DNA of 64,000 nucleotides, from contig JAIUOE010000005.1 of assembly GCA_020161395.1 (NCBI GenBank), positions 124,001 through 188,000 on the forward strand, in the 5' to 3' direction. Shown piece by piece: positions 54,657 through 62,929 of the stretch. Source of the stretch: Bacteroidota bacterium (GTDB lineage Bacteria; Bacteroidota; Ignavibacteria; Ignavibacteriales; Ignavibacteriaceae). A program made the translations under genes and the position numbers. Position 1 is the stretch's first letter, and every line of letters starts with the position of its first letter. A model generated the notes under the pieces. It was not told where the DNA came from. It was given only the letters and a program-made list of their open reading frames with translations, and made no database searches.

Positions 54657-55177
54657 AAGCCTATCATTACCCCCATTCCTATGAATATGTCTGTTTGTTT
54701 ATTAAGTATCCCGTACCCCGGGGCTATCACCAAGCCGAAATGGAGCCATTTGCTTAGAATATCCGGCTCCACTTCGATGTAAACAGTTTCCACCTCTCTC
54801 ACCTTTCTTTCTTTGAGTCTCGCATCTATCTCAAAAAAAGATTCTGCGTCAAGGGGAGAAGGTGACCTGTATCTTATCCCAAGCGAAAGTGATGAATCAA
54901 ACATCACGGTATCCAGCGAGGCGGTGAAGACGGGAGCACGGTTTTCCATACTCGTCGTATCGCTTGAAACAACGAATACTTCCACTGTATCCACGGTAAA
55001 AACCGGCTTTACCTTCTCAATTGTCTGATATTTGATTGAGTAAACAGTATCCCTGACTACACTTTTTTCAATAATCCGTACTCCCGTATGCGTGCTCCCG
55101 GTGTTGTTTCGTGCCACGAACCAGAAGATCAATGCTCCCAAAACGACACAAACTGCAACTGCTGTCCACCTATTCAA
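54653..55177 (-). CDS. Spanin-like single-helix protein
   Basis: I choose the TTG at 55177 (LNRWTAVAV), preceded by GGGGAGAG 7 nt upstream, because it overlaps the end of the holin gene by only 8 nt; the longer frame to 55267 lies within the holin gene. About 174 residues: one membrane helix (about 5-23) and a long external part with beta-like repeats and a charged segment ('EIDARLKERKVREVETVYIE'). Position between holin and amidase suggests an inner-membrane spanin. The sequence itself is not diagnostic. Confidence 0.55.
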   Translation of the reverse strand: MNRWTAVAVCVVLGALIFWFVARNNTGSTHTGVRIIEKSVVRDTVYSIKYQTIEKVKPVFTVDTVEVFVVSSDTTSMENRAPVFTASLDTVMFDSSLSLGIRYRSPSPLDAESFFEIDARLKERKVREVETVYIEVEPDILSKWLHFGLVIAPGYGILNKQTDIFIGMGVMIGL

Positions 55178-55469
55178 TCTTTTTCTCTCCCCGGATATAC
55201 TCGAAAATCCGCTTAATTGTGTATTCACCAATATAAGTATAAAACAGAATGCTGAATGACGCCACAAGGAGAATCGACAAAACCGAAGTCGTTATCTCCC
55301 CGGTTGAAACATCACCCAGCAGGGTGACAACGGAAGCTGTAACTACCAGCATCCACCTTTTTCTGATATAACCTCTTGCAATCATGTATGCAGCTTCAGT
55401 GATGATACTGGTTATCGCACCATACAGTGCCAGATACCAGACACCAAGAAGACCAAATAATATTTCCAT
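55170..55469 (-). CDS. Holin-like protein
   Basis: A 99-residue membrane protein with three hydrophobic helices (about 5-28, 40-56 and 60-83) and a charged C-terminus (RIFEYIRGEKKIE). Size, topology and position directly before the spanin-like and amidase genes fit a holin that lets the endolysin cross the inner membrane. There is no strong family motif, so this rests mainly on context. Confidence 0.65.
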   Translation of the reverse strand: MEILFGLLGVWYLALYGAITSIITEAAYMIARGYIRKRWMLVVTASVVTLLGDVSTGEITTSVLSILLVASFSILFYTYIGEYTIKRIFEYIRGEKKIE

Positions 55470-55480
55470 CGATTCCTCCC

Positions 55481-56191
55481 CTATTTTCTTGATCCAAAGA
55501 TCAGATTATTTAATTCGTCAGATGCACCAAGAGCAAGCCCGCCGCCCGTGATTCCGAGAAGACTCCCAAGGATTGATCCAATTACACCACCAATACCCGT
55601 CTTTCCCTCTTCAAAAGCGAGTTTTTTGAGATCAAGTTCATCTTTTAACATTCTGTTTCTGTCACCCGACAGTTTCAGATTCCCCAACAGAGAAAACAAA
55701 TCACGCTCTGACTGCCGGTCACTCGCTCCAAGAGATGCCGATACCGATTCAATTCCGAGCAGTTTGTTTATTGCATCTTTTCGACTCTCCTCGTCAAGGG
55801 CAGCAATTTTGGTCACCAGCGAATTTTTGGCATCCGATTCGCTCTCATAGATTTTATTCATGGTGTTTGCCGCCACCCCTGATTTGTTTAGCCCTGCCTC
55901 AACCAGAGATTTTTTCAATTCGTCGATCGCTCCACCTCTCGATTTCTCCAGCTCCCTGATTCCAAGAGCTCTTTGTTCGGCTAGAGCCTTGCTCCCCGAA
56001 GAGACTTCATCACTTAGAGTCTTTTTTATCCCGGAAATGCTGCTGTTATAGTTTCCGGCGATTCCGCTGTTTCCGAACATCCCTTTTATTGATTCTGCCG
56101 AAACACTCCCCGGGAAAACACTCCCCAAAGCCGATCTCAACAGTTCTTCCATTATGTAGTTATAGGTGTCGCCACCTGATGCTCCGGGCAT
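55481..56191 (-). CDS. Phage-type helical protein with C-terminal hydrophobic segment (possible ejection protein)
   Basis: A 236-residue protein dominated by a long helical, coiled-coil region (about 60-195; 'EQRALGIRELEKSRGGAIDELKKSLVEAGLNKSG'), followed by a Gly-rich hydrophobic stretch ('GIGGVIGSILGSLLGITGGGLALGA', about 198-222). This arrangement is seen in internal or tail-needle proteins of short-tailed phages that enter the membrane during DNA delivery. Its place between the nozzle gene and the lysis genes supports a virion or ejection role. No family name can be given. Confidence 0.6.
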   Translation of the reverse strand: MPGASGGDTYNYIMEELLRSALGSVFPGSVSAESIKGMFGNSGIAGNYNSSISGIKKTLSDEVSSGSKALAEQRALGIRELEKSRGGAIDELKKSLVEAGLNKSGVAANTMNKIYESESDAKNSLVTKIAALDEESRKDAINKLLGIESVSASLGASDRQSERDLFSLLGNLKLSGDRNRMLKDELDLKKLAFEEGKTGIGGVIGSILGSLLGITGGGLALGASDELNNLIFGSRK

Positions 56192-56199
56192 ATTCCCTC

Positions 56200-56496
56200 C
56201 TAATTTATTTTAACCCATTTGCTTTTAACTAAAATATATTCACTTGTCTCTCCGCCGGATTCATGTAAAATTCTGGTGTACTCCGGAATTGCTTCCGGAT
56301 TCGGGAGCACCGAAGTTATGTATGGTATTGATGCCACCTGTAACTTCTCTCCCCCCGTAAACAGAAAAAGTATTTTAATCCCCTCCCGTTTCAAAAGAAA
56401 AAAGGTCCCGTCATCGAGACTGCCGTTTTCAGGCAACCGGTCACCATGTGCTACAGCCGGTGCAAACCAGTTACGCATCTCTTGAACATTCGTCAT
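56200..56496 (-). CDS. Small protein of the phage cluster, unknown function
   Basis: A 98-residue acidic to neutral protein without signal peptide: 'MTNVQEMRNWFAPAVAHGDRLPENG' region, then beta-like segments ending 'YILVKSKWVKIN'. It overlaps the end of the nozzle gene by 4 nt and precedes the helical protein by 8 bp, so it belongs to the same transcript and is probably a minor virion component. No recognised domain. Confidence 0.6.
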   Translation of the reverse strand: MTNVQEMRNWFAPAVAHGDRLPENGSLDDGTFFLLKREGIKILFLFTGGEKLQVASIPYITSVLPNPEAIPEYTRILHESGGETSEYILVKSKWVKIN

Positions 56497-57170
56497 GCCC
56501 TGATCCTCCTGGTTTCAAGTTTTATCATCCGTAAAATTTTTAACCCTGTTCCCTTTATTTTTACCGCAATTCTCCGGCAAAACTCCCCTGTCCCTGTCAT
56601 TTGTGAAACAGGGATAATTTTGATCGACTCCGACTCCTCTGTTACTGGATATCCGACAGTCAGCTCACCTGAGTCGTTTTGAAGTGTAATCTCCACTTCA
56701 CCAGGGAGTGACTCATAATATACTCTCAACTTTCTCGCCCTCATTAGATCGTAACCTTGATATGAAAATGCCCTGCCTGTCAGCTCAACTTCCACCTCTG
56801 TATCCAATTCTCCGATGTTATCAGTTGACAAAAGAGAAGACCTGTACTCACAGATTGTGCCACTTTTCCATGCAAGAAGCAGTTCTTCGGCACCACCTGA
56901 GAAAGTCGATACTCCCTTCAGACCCGAATGAGTAAATTTGTACCAGGAACCTGTCTTCTCATCATAAATGAGCAGCATTGACGAACCATTCTTCATTTTC
57001 AGAGGAAAACAGCACCACCCCCTCTCTGATAACCAGGCAGGCGGATAGAATGATTCAACCTGTGACCATGTTTTAAGCAGCAACTCACCCGGAGCAGTAA
57101 TCTCTCCTCCACTGTATCTCCTGATACTGCCATTGGAAAAAAACCAGATCCCGCTCCCCGTTCGAAGCAC
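56493..57170 (-). CDS. C-terminal part of nozzle-like tail protein (frameshifted)
   Basis: A 225-residue frame that is the continuation of the gene at 57275-58720 in the -1 frame. The frame is open far upstream of its first start codon and encodes 'FLPENVISLPQGSNAG' and 'DDVDGILIFTGTSISKLY' back to about 57360, joining smoothly to the upstream protein. The segment has beta-propeller-like strands ('WFFSNGSIRRYSGG', 'LIYDEKTGSWYKFTHSG') expected at the C-terminal end of such nozzle proteins. Taken as one gene (56493-58720), the product is about 742 residues. It is not likely to be made alone, since no ribosome site precedes its first ATG-type start. Confidence 0.7.
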   Translation of the reverse strand: MLRTGSGIWFFSNGSIRRYSGGEITAPGELLLKTWSQVESFYPPAWLSERGWCCFPLKMKNGSSMLLIYDEKTGSWYKFTHSGLKGVSTFSGGAEELLLAWKSGTICEYRSSLLSTDNIGELDTEVEVELTGRAFSYQGYDLMRARKLRVYYESLPGEVEITLQNDSGELTVGYPVTEESESIKIIPVSQMTGTGEFCRRIAVKIKGTGLKILRMIKLETRRIRA

Positions 57171-57274
57171 CGAATTTCTGTCCCCGACGCCGGTCCGGTT
57201 TTCCAGGGTTACAATCCGCCAGGTAACGGGATCACCGGTAGTATATAATTTACTGATTGAGGTGCCGGTGAAGA

Positions 57275-58720
57275 TTAAGATGCCATCAACATCATCGTAT
57301 ATGGAGATGATCCCGGCATTGCTCCCCTGCGGAAGCGAGATGACATTCTCCGGTAAAAATGAGAAAAATTCCCGGGTTCGGAAAAAGCTATCGTGGATGG
57401 GAAATCGGTAATTTTTACACTGTTGTCAAATGTTTCGAAACCAAGACCGTCATCACCGAGAGTATCTGTGAATGCAATCTGGTTAAGTGTCAGTTTTACA
57501 GGATGTCTGAAGAAGGTGCTCCCGTCCTTTTTTGTTCTGTAGAGCCTTTTCTCAACTATTCTTGTGGATTCTGCAGAAGGAAGAAACGGGATGTAATTCA
57601 GAGTTATTGCTGCCATGTTCTCAAACTCCTCACCCGGAGTAAGAATTGATGGTGTCTCGATGTGCCGGCTTGCAGTCCCGTTCGCATCCATATAAACAAT
57701 GCGATATCTGTATTCCGAAGCATTCCAAATTTCTCCTCCTGTTATCACACCCGAGCCTGAAAATATCCTGATGCCTGCACCGTCATTTGAAAAAGGAGGC
57801 TCAAAGAAGTTGATTTCCTGCATTCTGATATTCCCGGTGAATAACCTCCCTTTATTAAAGCAGTATGACAGACCTGCAGGAAGGGATGTAAATTTTGCGA
57901 TCCGCCACGATGAAAGTTCATCATCATGCGACTTGTCGGTATAATCCGACTCATCAGGCGGCAGTACCGCGAGTTCGTAATAAATGAAGGGTGAACTCGA
58001 GAGTGAAGATGCAGTGACAGCCTTCGTCCTGAAAAGCTTTTTTCTTACCACCCTTGGATCGGAAGGAACAGGTAAATTGCTGATCTCTACTCTGTTGGCT
58101 GTGCCTGAAAATCCAGTCGAACCGGTTGTATGCGACCTGTAAGCAGTAAAAGGCTGCGAGGGGGAAGAGAAATCCCCCTCTCCGGACTCGTAAACCAGTA
58201 CATAGTTATACCATCCCTGGGGAATGCTCCCGCCTGTATCATGCTGAACAACAACAACGGGAGTATCACCCGAAATTAGGGGTTGTTCGATTCCCGGGGA
58301 TGTCACTTCTTCAAAATCCGTTCCCCCCGCAACCCTGTTCGAGAAACCGCTGAATATCAGGGATCTCCCTCCACCTGTGTCCAGTGCTCCGTAGTATTCT
58401 GAATGCTCCAGTCCTGTACAAACCTCAACCCACGATTCGGTCCCATCTTTTGAAACATAAAGTTTCCCTCCGGCAATCGCTGCAAGAAACTCCCCACCGG
58501 AAACCGTTCTCAATGAGAAGAGGCCTGAGATTTCGGAAGAAAGGGAAGGGAGGGAGGAATTTCTCCAACTCCCCCTCCGCACAGGAACTCCCCCCGAACC
58601 TGCATCATCCAGTACCAGATTTATCATCTCCTGCACTTCACCTTCGCCAAGCAACAGGGGATCCGGCAACTCGTTTATTCTCTTCACTGCTCCCGCCATT
58701 ATCCATGTGTCCATTGTCAA
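57275..58720 (-). CDS. N-terminal part of nozzle-like tail protein (frameshifted)
   Basis: A 481-residue frame beginning 'GAVKRINELPDPLLLGEGEVQEMINLVLDDAGSGGVPVRRGSWR', the usual opening of short-tailed-phage nozzle or stabilisation proteins (N-terminal strand, 'dP..L..GE..E..N...D..G....R.G'). The rest is beta-rich with repeated 'RVVRKKLFRTK' and 'RIVEKRLYRTK' units. The last about 25 residues (after 'EPGNFSHF') are out of frame; reading on in the -1 frame restores a sensible protein. The break lies in one of two T5 runs at 57355-57359 and 57364-57368. Confidence 0.75.
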   Translation of the reverse strand: MTMDTWIMAGAVKRINELPDPLLLGEGEVQEMINLVLDDAGSGGVPVRRGSWRNSSLPSLSSEISGLFSLRTVSGGEFLAAIAGGKLYVSKDGTESWVEVCTGLEHSEYYGALDTGGGRSLIFSGFSNRVAGGTDFEEVTSPGIEQPLISGDTPVVVVQHDTGGSIPQGWYNYVLVYESGEGDFSSPSQPFTAYRSHTTGSTGFSGTANRVEISNLPVPSDPRVVRKKLFRTKAVTASSLSSSPFIYYELAVLPPDESDYTDKSHDDELSSWRIAKFTSLPAGLSYCFNKGRLFTGNIRMQEINFFEPPFSNDGAGIRIFSGSGVITGGEIWNASEYRYRIVYMDANGTASRHIETPSILTPGEEFENMAAITLNYIPFLPSAESTRIVEKRLYRTKKDGSTFFRHPVKLTLNQIAFTDTLGDDGLGFETFDNSVKITDFPSTIAFSEPGNFSHFYRRMSSRFRRGAMPGSSPYTMMLMAS

Positions 58721-59442
58721 TAACCCATATTGTATCTGATATTTTCCGGAAGACCTCTGGTGTTCTCCTTTGCGAGCCTTCCGCGTTCACCCTGCTTCTC
58801 GAGAAATTTTTGATATGCTGCCGAAATCTCACTCTGAATCTGTTTGGTTTTTACCTGCTTTGCTTCAAGATTCCCCAAAATTCCGTCGATCTCCGCTACC
58901 GCTTTCTTGATAACATATTCCTCAAACTCCATCGGTATCGAGGTTTCATCATTGTCATTGACGAGATCCGCTGCAGCTTTGTAATAATAAGCCACAAGTG
59001 AGTTAACCTCCACGGGTGCAACAAGTACCTGATTTGCGAGTCGCATGAAAACCGCTGACCCTGTGGTCGGTGACAGCCAGGTGTTGTCGATCTGCTCTTT
59101 GAATCTCTCCAGATCCACTTCAAATGCCAGACCGTGCGCCACTCCGTCACTGCACTCAATAAAGATAATCGATCTGGGACTCTCCAGCATCTGCGGGAAA
59201 TTCTCTTCATTCAGTGTAACCGAAACAACAGGCTTGCCAACAAAGGTTGTCGAACGGATACTTTCGCTCAAAACAACTCTCGTCTCCCATTTCTTCATCC
59301 CAAGTCCGTTCAACTCTGTCTGTATCGACCTTTGTGCAAGATTAATAATTCTGTTCAGTCTGTTAACAGGAAACAAAGGATTCCCCTGCACATTCGCATC
59401 TATAACGATCTGATCCCTTAGTTCTGCCAGTGTTGATGCCAT
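58717..59442 (-). CDS. Phage head-tail adaptor-like protein 2
   Basis: A 241-residue protein opening 'LAELRDQIVIDANVQGNPLFPVNRLNRIINLAQRSIQTELN', the helical pattern of head-tail adaptor proteins. A beta-rich middle follows, then a C-terminal helix-rich segment ('FEEYVIKKAVAEIDGILGNLEAKQVKTKQIQSEISAAYQKFLEKQ'). It overlaps the nozzle gene by 4 nt. With the preceding gene it may represent two adaptor layers between head and nozzle. Confidence 0.7.
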   Translation of the reverse strand: MASTLAELRDQIVIDANVQGNPLFPVNRLNRIINLAQRSIQTELNGLGMKKWETRVVLSESIRSTTFVGKPVVSVTLNEENFPQMLESPRSIIFIECSDGVAHGLAFEVDLERFKEQIDNTWLSPTTGSAVFMRLANQVLVAPVEVNSLVAYYYKAAADLVNDNDETSIPMEFEEYVIKKAVAEIDGILGNLEAKQVKTKQIQSEISAAYQKFLEKQGERGRLAKENTRGLPENIRYNMGY

Positions 59443-59453
59443 TTTCCCCTCCT

Positions 59454-60080
59454 TTATAATTGTGATAACATTTCAATTTTGTTGGTAAACATTCCAAAAA
59501 AACCGGCGGCTTCTTCATTCTGTTTATCCTTTTCGAGCAGAAGTGCTGCGGCATACGAGATAATTGCTCCTGACGCATTATCGGGCAATTCGCTGTTTTG
59601 CACCTCTGATATTCTGTTTGCCTTCCTGAGATAATTTATTACCACCCTGCCGTTTACCAGAGGAAGTTCGAAGACCAGTTTACCTCCCCTCAGGAAGGCA
59701 TACAGGTTTGCTCCATCCGGTTTCAGGAAACGGTTGTGCTCCCGTGCATATCTTGCCATGGAAGTGCTCCGGATCATGCAAGGCTTCAATAATGCTCCCG
59801 ATGTGGGAGCACATTTTACCGAGAGAAGATACATAAAACCTGACGGGAGAGCGATATCAGCCGCAGTAACCGGCTCGATTGTCTGCTCCGTTTCAAGCGG
59901 CGTAAGAAGGAGGGGGAGCTCTCCTTCCACTCCCCCCTCAGCAAAGACAAACAGACAGTAGTTCACCACTTCATCCTGACCGTCATTCAAGGCATCCAAT
60001 ACCTCGGCATCACTCCAGAAACCTGCCTCCCTTTCATCCAGAAGCGATCTTACTCTCGTGACCATCTCTGCAGTTGTCAT
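59454..60080 (-). CDS. Phage head-tail adaptor-like protein 1
   Basis: A 208-residue protein opening 'TTAEMVTRVRSLLDEREAGFWSDAEVLDALNDGQDEVVNYCL', the typical start of phage connector or adaptor proteins (short helix, 'LLDE....WSD.E.L..LN..Q.E'). The middle is beta-like and the C-terminus helical ('ASGAIISYAAALLLEKDKQNEEAAGFFGMFTNKIEML'). It follows a small gene by a 4-nt overlap and precedes the second adaptor-like gene by 11 bp. Confidence 0.75.
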   Translation of the reverse strand: MTTAEMVTRVRSLLDEREAGFWSDAEVLDALNDGQDEVVNYCLFVFAEGGVEGELPLLLTPLETEQTIEPVTAADIALPSGFMYLLSVKCAPTSGALLKPCMIRSTSMARYAREHNRFLKPDGANLYAFLRGGKLVFELPLVNGRVVINYLRKANRISEVQNSELPDNASGAIISYAAALLLEKDKQNEEAAGFFGMFTNKIEMLSQL

Positions 60081-60325
60081 TTTTTCTTCCCCCTCTCACC
60101 GGTTTTCCCCGTTGCTCCCCCTTCCGTCTCTTTCCCTGTGACCTGTTCAACCCTGACTTCCCCTGTCTCGTGATAATCCCTCCCAAAAGCCACAGACCCT
60201 TTAAGAGCAGCTATCGCGTCTTCATCATCCGTGAAGTATACTCCCGTAACCCCCTCGGGAACGAATGAAAACTTCTTCCCTGCCAGCGTTATCGAGTATC
60301 TCCTGTATTTACTTACGAATTTCAT
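60077..60325 (-). CDS. Small protein of the phage structural cluster
   Basis: I choose ATG 60325 (MKFVSKYRRYSI) because AAGGAG lies 8 nt upstream; the frame extends 18 bp further. About 82 residues: a compact beta-like N-terminus ('YRRYSITLAGKKFSFVPEGVTGVYFTDDEDAIAALKGS') of a type often found between capsid and adaptor genes, then a Gly/Lys/Glu-rich low-complexity tail. Minor head component is a reasonable guess. Confidence 0.65.
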   Translation of the reverse strand: MKFVSKYRRYSITLAGKKFSFVPEGVTGVYFTDDEDAIAALKGSVAFGRDYHETGEVRVEQVTGKETEGGATGKTGERGKKK

Positions 60326-60349
60326 TTCCGTTTCTCCTTTCATTTTTTT

Positions 60350-60515
60350 GAGATATGAGAGACCTGAGAGACTTGAGAAACTTGAGAAACTTAAGAGACT
60401 CGAGTGACTTCAGTACCAAATTTCTCAGGTACTCAAGTTCTCTGGTACTCAGGTACTCAAGCTCTCAAGTTCTCAGGTTCTCAAGTTCTCAGGTTCTCAA
60501 GTTCTCGAGTCTCTC
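60350..60515. repeat. Reiterated-octamer hairpin between capsid and small protein genes
   Basis: Read on the minus (coding) strand, the stretch is about eleven GAACYTGA-type octamers followed by about five GTYTCTCAA-type nonamers. The two halves are complementary (CTTGAG with CTCAAG), so the whole region can fold into a long, register-variable hairpin. It starts directly after the capsid stop codon and ends just before the next ribosome site. Confidence 0.85.
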
Positions 60516-61712
60516 CTAAACTGCTTTCCTCAGTATCCCGTGGCATTCCTCATTGTGGATTTCGATGCCAAGGTCCATAAGTATCTTTGTGGTTGTTCCA
60601 TCCACACCCGGGGTTTCCACTCCTTCCTCGATACGGAATTTCCTGCTTCCTTTTTTATCGTTTGCCATGAAACGAAGTTTAACCTTGTCGGCATCGATTG
60701 TGAATCCGTAATCAGTGAATTTCCCGTCCATCACAGGATTCCAGATTATATCCACGCTCCCAAAGGGTGTCAGATACTCCCTGACATTCACTCCGTAGAT
60801 TGAAACTGCAGGATTTGGATTCAGTTCATACCTGTTCTTAATGAATTTATTGATTTCAGAAAGCTGACCACTGCCACAAATGTGAATTTTCCTGTTAGAT
60901 CCCTTCTGAAACACTTCTCTCAAATGATCATCGAAGGTATCTTCATCGAGTGACGGTGAATAACTGTTCACATTTGTAAGTATTCGCCCAAGAAAGCCGT
61001 GCCCCCAGGTTGTCCTGTAATTGCCGGCAGTGGCATACCCCTGACCCGGTGCAAAAAGGAAATATCGCTCCGCCTGCAGCTTCATTTCCTCAATTTTCTT
61101 TGCAACCAGTGCAGGATGATCGACTCCGTCCGTATAGTTTTCTCCTGCCTGATGTCTTCCGGTGGTGGCAACACTTTCGCTGAAAATGTTCAGATAGTTG
61201 AATTTCTCCACTTCTTTTACACTTACAGCAGTTCTTACACCTGAATATTCCGAATTGCGGCTGCCGATAATTTTCAGATACATCCCTTCAGTCTGAAGTG
61301 ACGAAAGATTAGAGCTGCCATCGATGTGGGTGAGAACTGCCTGATTCGTCGACTTCGATGAGACAAAAGCCATCTGGTCTGTTTCTTCGATGAGTACTAT
61401 ATCATCAAGATTGAAGATCGACAGCGAATTGCAGTTTGATGTATTCAATGTGATTGTTGCCGGTGTACCCAGGGCAGAAATGGTTGTTTTGTTTGTCGTC
61501 TGGTGCGGGAAAAGTTCACTCTCGAACCAGGAGAATTTTGCGAACGGACTCCTTACTTCCTTCGATTTACGCCCCGAGAACCAAAGGAACTGAAGCAGCG
61601 GTGTCTGATATGGTTTTAATAAATAAAGTATCTTCTCTACATCAGGTACTGCGTTGGCAGCATTCATTGTTGATGAAGATACCACACCTGAGTTGATTGA
61701 CTCGTAAGCCAT
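60516..61712 (-). CDS. Phage major capsid protein (HK97 fold, DUF5309/SU10-like)
   Basis: A 398-residue protein in the family of DUF5309/SU10-type major capsid proteins: 'MNAANAVPDVEKILYLLKPYQTPLLQFLWFSG', 'SPFAKFSWFESELFPHQTT', a beta-rich 'ATITLNTSNCNSLSIFNLDDIVLI' domain, 'EKIEEMKLQAERYFLFAPG' helix region, 'LREVFQKGSNRKIHICGSG', 'INKFIKNRYELNP' and a 'FGSVDIIWNPVMDG' strand. The C-terminal 'ETPGVDGTTTKILMDLGIEIHNEECHGIL' is also typical. Preceded 10 bp upstream by a scaffold-like gene. The capsid appears intact. Confidence 0.85.
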   Translation of the reverse strand: MAYESINSGVVSSSTMNAANAVPDVEKILYLLKPYQTPLLQFLWFSGRKSKEVRSPFAKFSWFESELFPHQTTNKTTISALGTPATITLNTSNCNSLSIFNLDDIVLIEETDQMAFVSSKSTNQAVLTHIDGSSNLSSLQTEGMYLKIIGSRNSEYSGVRTAVSVKEVEKFNYLNIFSESVATTGRHQAGENYTDGVDHPALVAKKIEEMKLQAERYFLFAPGQGYATAGNYRTTWGHGFLGRILTNVNSYSPSLDEDTFDDHLREVFQKGSNRKIHICGSGQLSEINKFIKNRYELNPNPAVSIYGVNVREYLTPFGSVDIIWNPVMDGKFTDYGFTIDADKVKLRFMANDKKGSRKFRIEEGVETPGVDGTTTKILMDLGIEIHNEECHGILRKAV

Positions 61713-61722
61713 GTTTCCCTCT

Positions 61723-62130
61723 CTAATTAGTGATTTGATTAATTATGCTTTTCAATAAACGGCTGTTGCCTGCCAGCGAGTGCCTTCCCGAACTCCCAGT
61801 CTCCATCGGAGGGCGCAGCCTCTCCGCCCTCTTCAATGTTTCCTTCACTTTTTTGATGACCGTCTCCCCTTCCTCTTTTTTCCTCCTCTCAAGGTCGGCA
61901 AGATTTTCCTTGTGCTCCCTGAACTTTTTTAACTGATGAGCAAACACTGCAGGATCGACTGACACCACTTCAAAATACCCCGGGTATTCCCTGTCCCACT
62001 CGGGTATCAATTCGGAAGCATCCGGTGATCCTAGTGTCTCGCTTATCCCCCGCTTTATCTCATCAGCCTTCCCCGCAGCGGCAGCAGCGATGAGCTCACT
62101 GAACAAATTTTTTAACTCTTCCTCGTTCAT
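61723..62130 (-). CDS. Scaffold-like protein of the phage cluster
   Basis: About 135 residues from ATG 62130 (MNEEELKNLF), with GAAGG 5 nt upstream; a TTG at 62142 is the longer option. The protein is highly charged and helical ('VFAHQLKKFREHKENLADLERRKKEEGETVIKKVKETLKRAERLRPP'), with an acidic N-terminus and a basic C-terminus, as in capsid scaffolding proteins. Its place directly before the major capsid gene supports this. It is the first gene of the cluster; only 158 bp separate it from the divergent thioredoxin-like gene, so the promoter lies there. Confidence 0.65.
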   Translation of the reverse strand: MNEEELKNLFSELIAAAAAGKADEIKRGISETLGSPDASELIPEWDREYPGYFEVVSVDPAVFAHQLKKFREHKENLADLERRKKEEGETVIKKVKETLKRAERLRPPMETGSSGRHSLAGNSRLLKSIINQITN

Positions 62131-62288
62131 ATTTACCTTCAAAATTTACGATGCAAATTTAGGAAGTGCCGCCCGCCCTCTCAATATTAAAGATTTACAC
62201 ATCTATTGTTACTACAAATCATCAAAACTCTTTATCTTATGATCTTTTTTTCATAAATTAACATGATGAATTAAAAAATTGGTGATTT

Positions 62289-62792
62289 ATGTGCAGCAGT
62301 AAATGGACATGCTATTTTAAGTACTTCCTGCTCCTCGCAGCTTTCCTTGGAATGTCTGTTTTCGCTCAGGCAGGAAAAGTTGAACGGGAGAAGTTCGACC
62401 CGACGCGTAATCCCGTCGAAGATCTGAAATCTGCAGTAAAACAGGCAACCGAACAGAATAAAAGAATCCTGCTTGATGTGGGCGGCGAATGGTGCATCTG
62501 GTGCCACCGTATTGATGAATTCGTGGAAACGAATGATGATATTAAAAAGGCATTCCACGATGCTTTTGTGGTTCTTAAAGTAAATTTCAGCCCTGAAAAT
62601 AAAAATGAGGCTTTTCTCTCTGCTTACCCGAAGATTGAGGGTTATCCCCATTTCTTTGTTCTGGAAGGTGACGGCAGTCTCCTCCACTCCCAGAATACAG
62701 GTGACCTCGAGGAAGGTAAATCGTATTCCAAAACCAAATTTCTTGAGTTCATCACCGCTTACAAAAAAACCGGCACCAAAACTCAACAGTAA
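62289..62792 (+). CDS. Exported thioredoxin-like protein
   Basis: A 167-residue protein with a signal peptide (to about residue 27, FAQA) and a thioredoxin fold: 'NKRILLDVGGEWCIWCHRIDEFVETN' with the active-site CIWC (Cys69, Cys72), then 'VVLKVNFSPENKNEAFLSAYPKIEGYPHFFVLEGDG' containing the cis-Pro region 'GYPHF'. It resembles thioredoxin_7/DsbD-gamma-type domains, so a periplasmic disulfide or reductant-linked role is likely. Start ATG 62289. Divergent from the phage-derived cluster. Confidence 0.88.
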   Translation: MCSSKWTCYFKYFLLLAAFLGMSVFAQAGKVEREKFDPTRNPVEDLKSAVKQATEQNKRILLDVGGEWCIWCHRIDEFVETNDDIKKAFHDAFVVLKVNFSPENKNEAFLSAYPKIEGYPHFFVLEGDGSLLHSQNTGDLEEGKSYSKTKFLEFITAYKKTGTKTQQ

Positions 62793-62817
62793 ACCAACCG
62801 GTCATTGCCTTAATGAT

Positions 62818-62897
62818 TACCGGATTATTGGATTACTGCATTATTGGATTATTGGATTATTGGATTACTGCATTATTGGATTATTGCATTATTGAAT
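62818..62897. repeat. 8-bp tandem array (TTATTGGA-type), 10 units
   Basis: Ten uninterrupted octamers: TTACCGGA, then TTATTGGA in five units, TTACTGCA in two, TTATTGCA and TTATTGAA. It is the longest of the octamer arrays, lies 25 bp after the thioredoxin-like gene stop codon, and is not a CRISPR array (no spacers). Confidence 0.9.
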
Positions 62898-62929
62898 TAA
62901 AACTCTTTTTCCATCAAAATTAAAGCGTC

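Noticed and set aside
57350-57372. Programmed -1 frameshift like those of tail assembly chaperone genes
   Set aside because: Neither T5 run forms a proper X-XXY-YYZ heptamer in the reading frame, and this is not the gene type known for it; an indel is simpler.
62271-62786. 171-codon open frame on the minus strand
   Set aside because: It lies antisense to the thioredoxin-like gene with its signal peptide and CIWC motif, and has no features of its own.
62818-62897. CRISPR-like array
   Set aside because: The units are 8 bp, directly adjacent and without spacers; this is a short tandem repeat.
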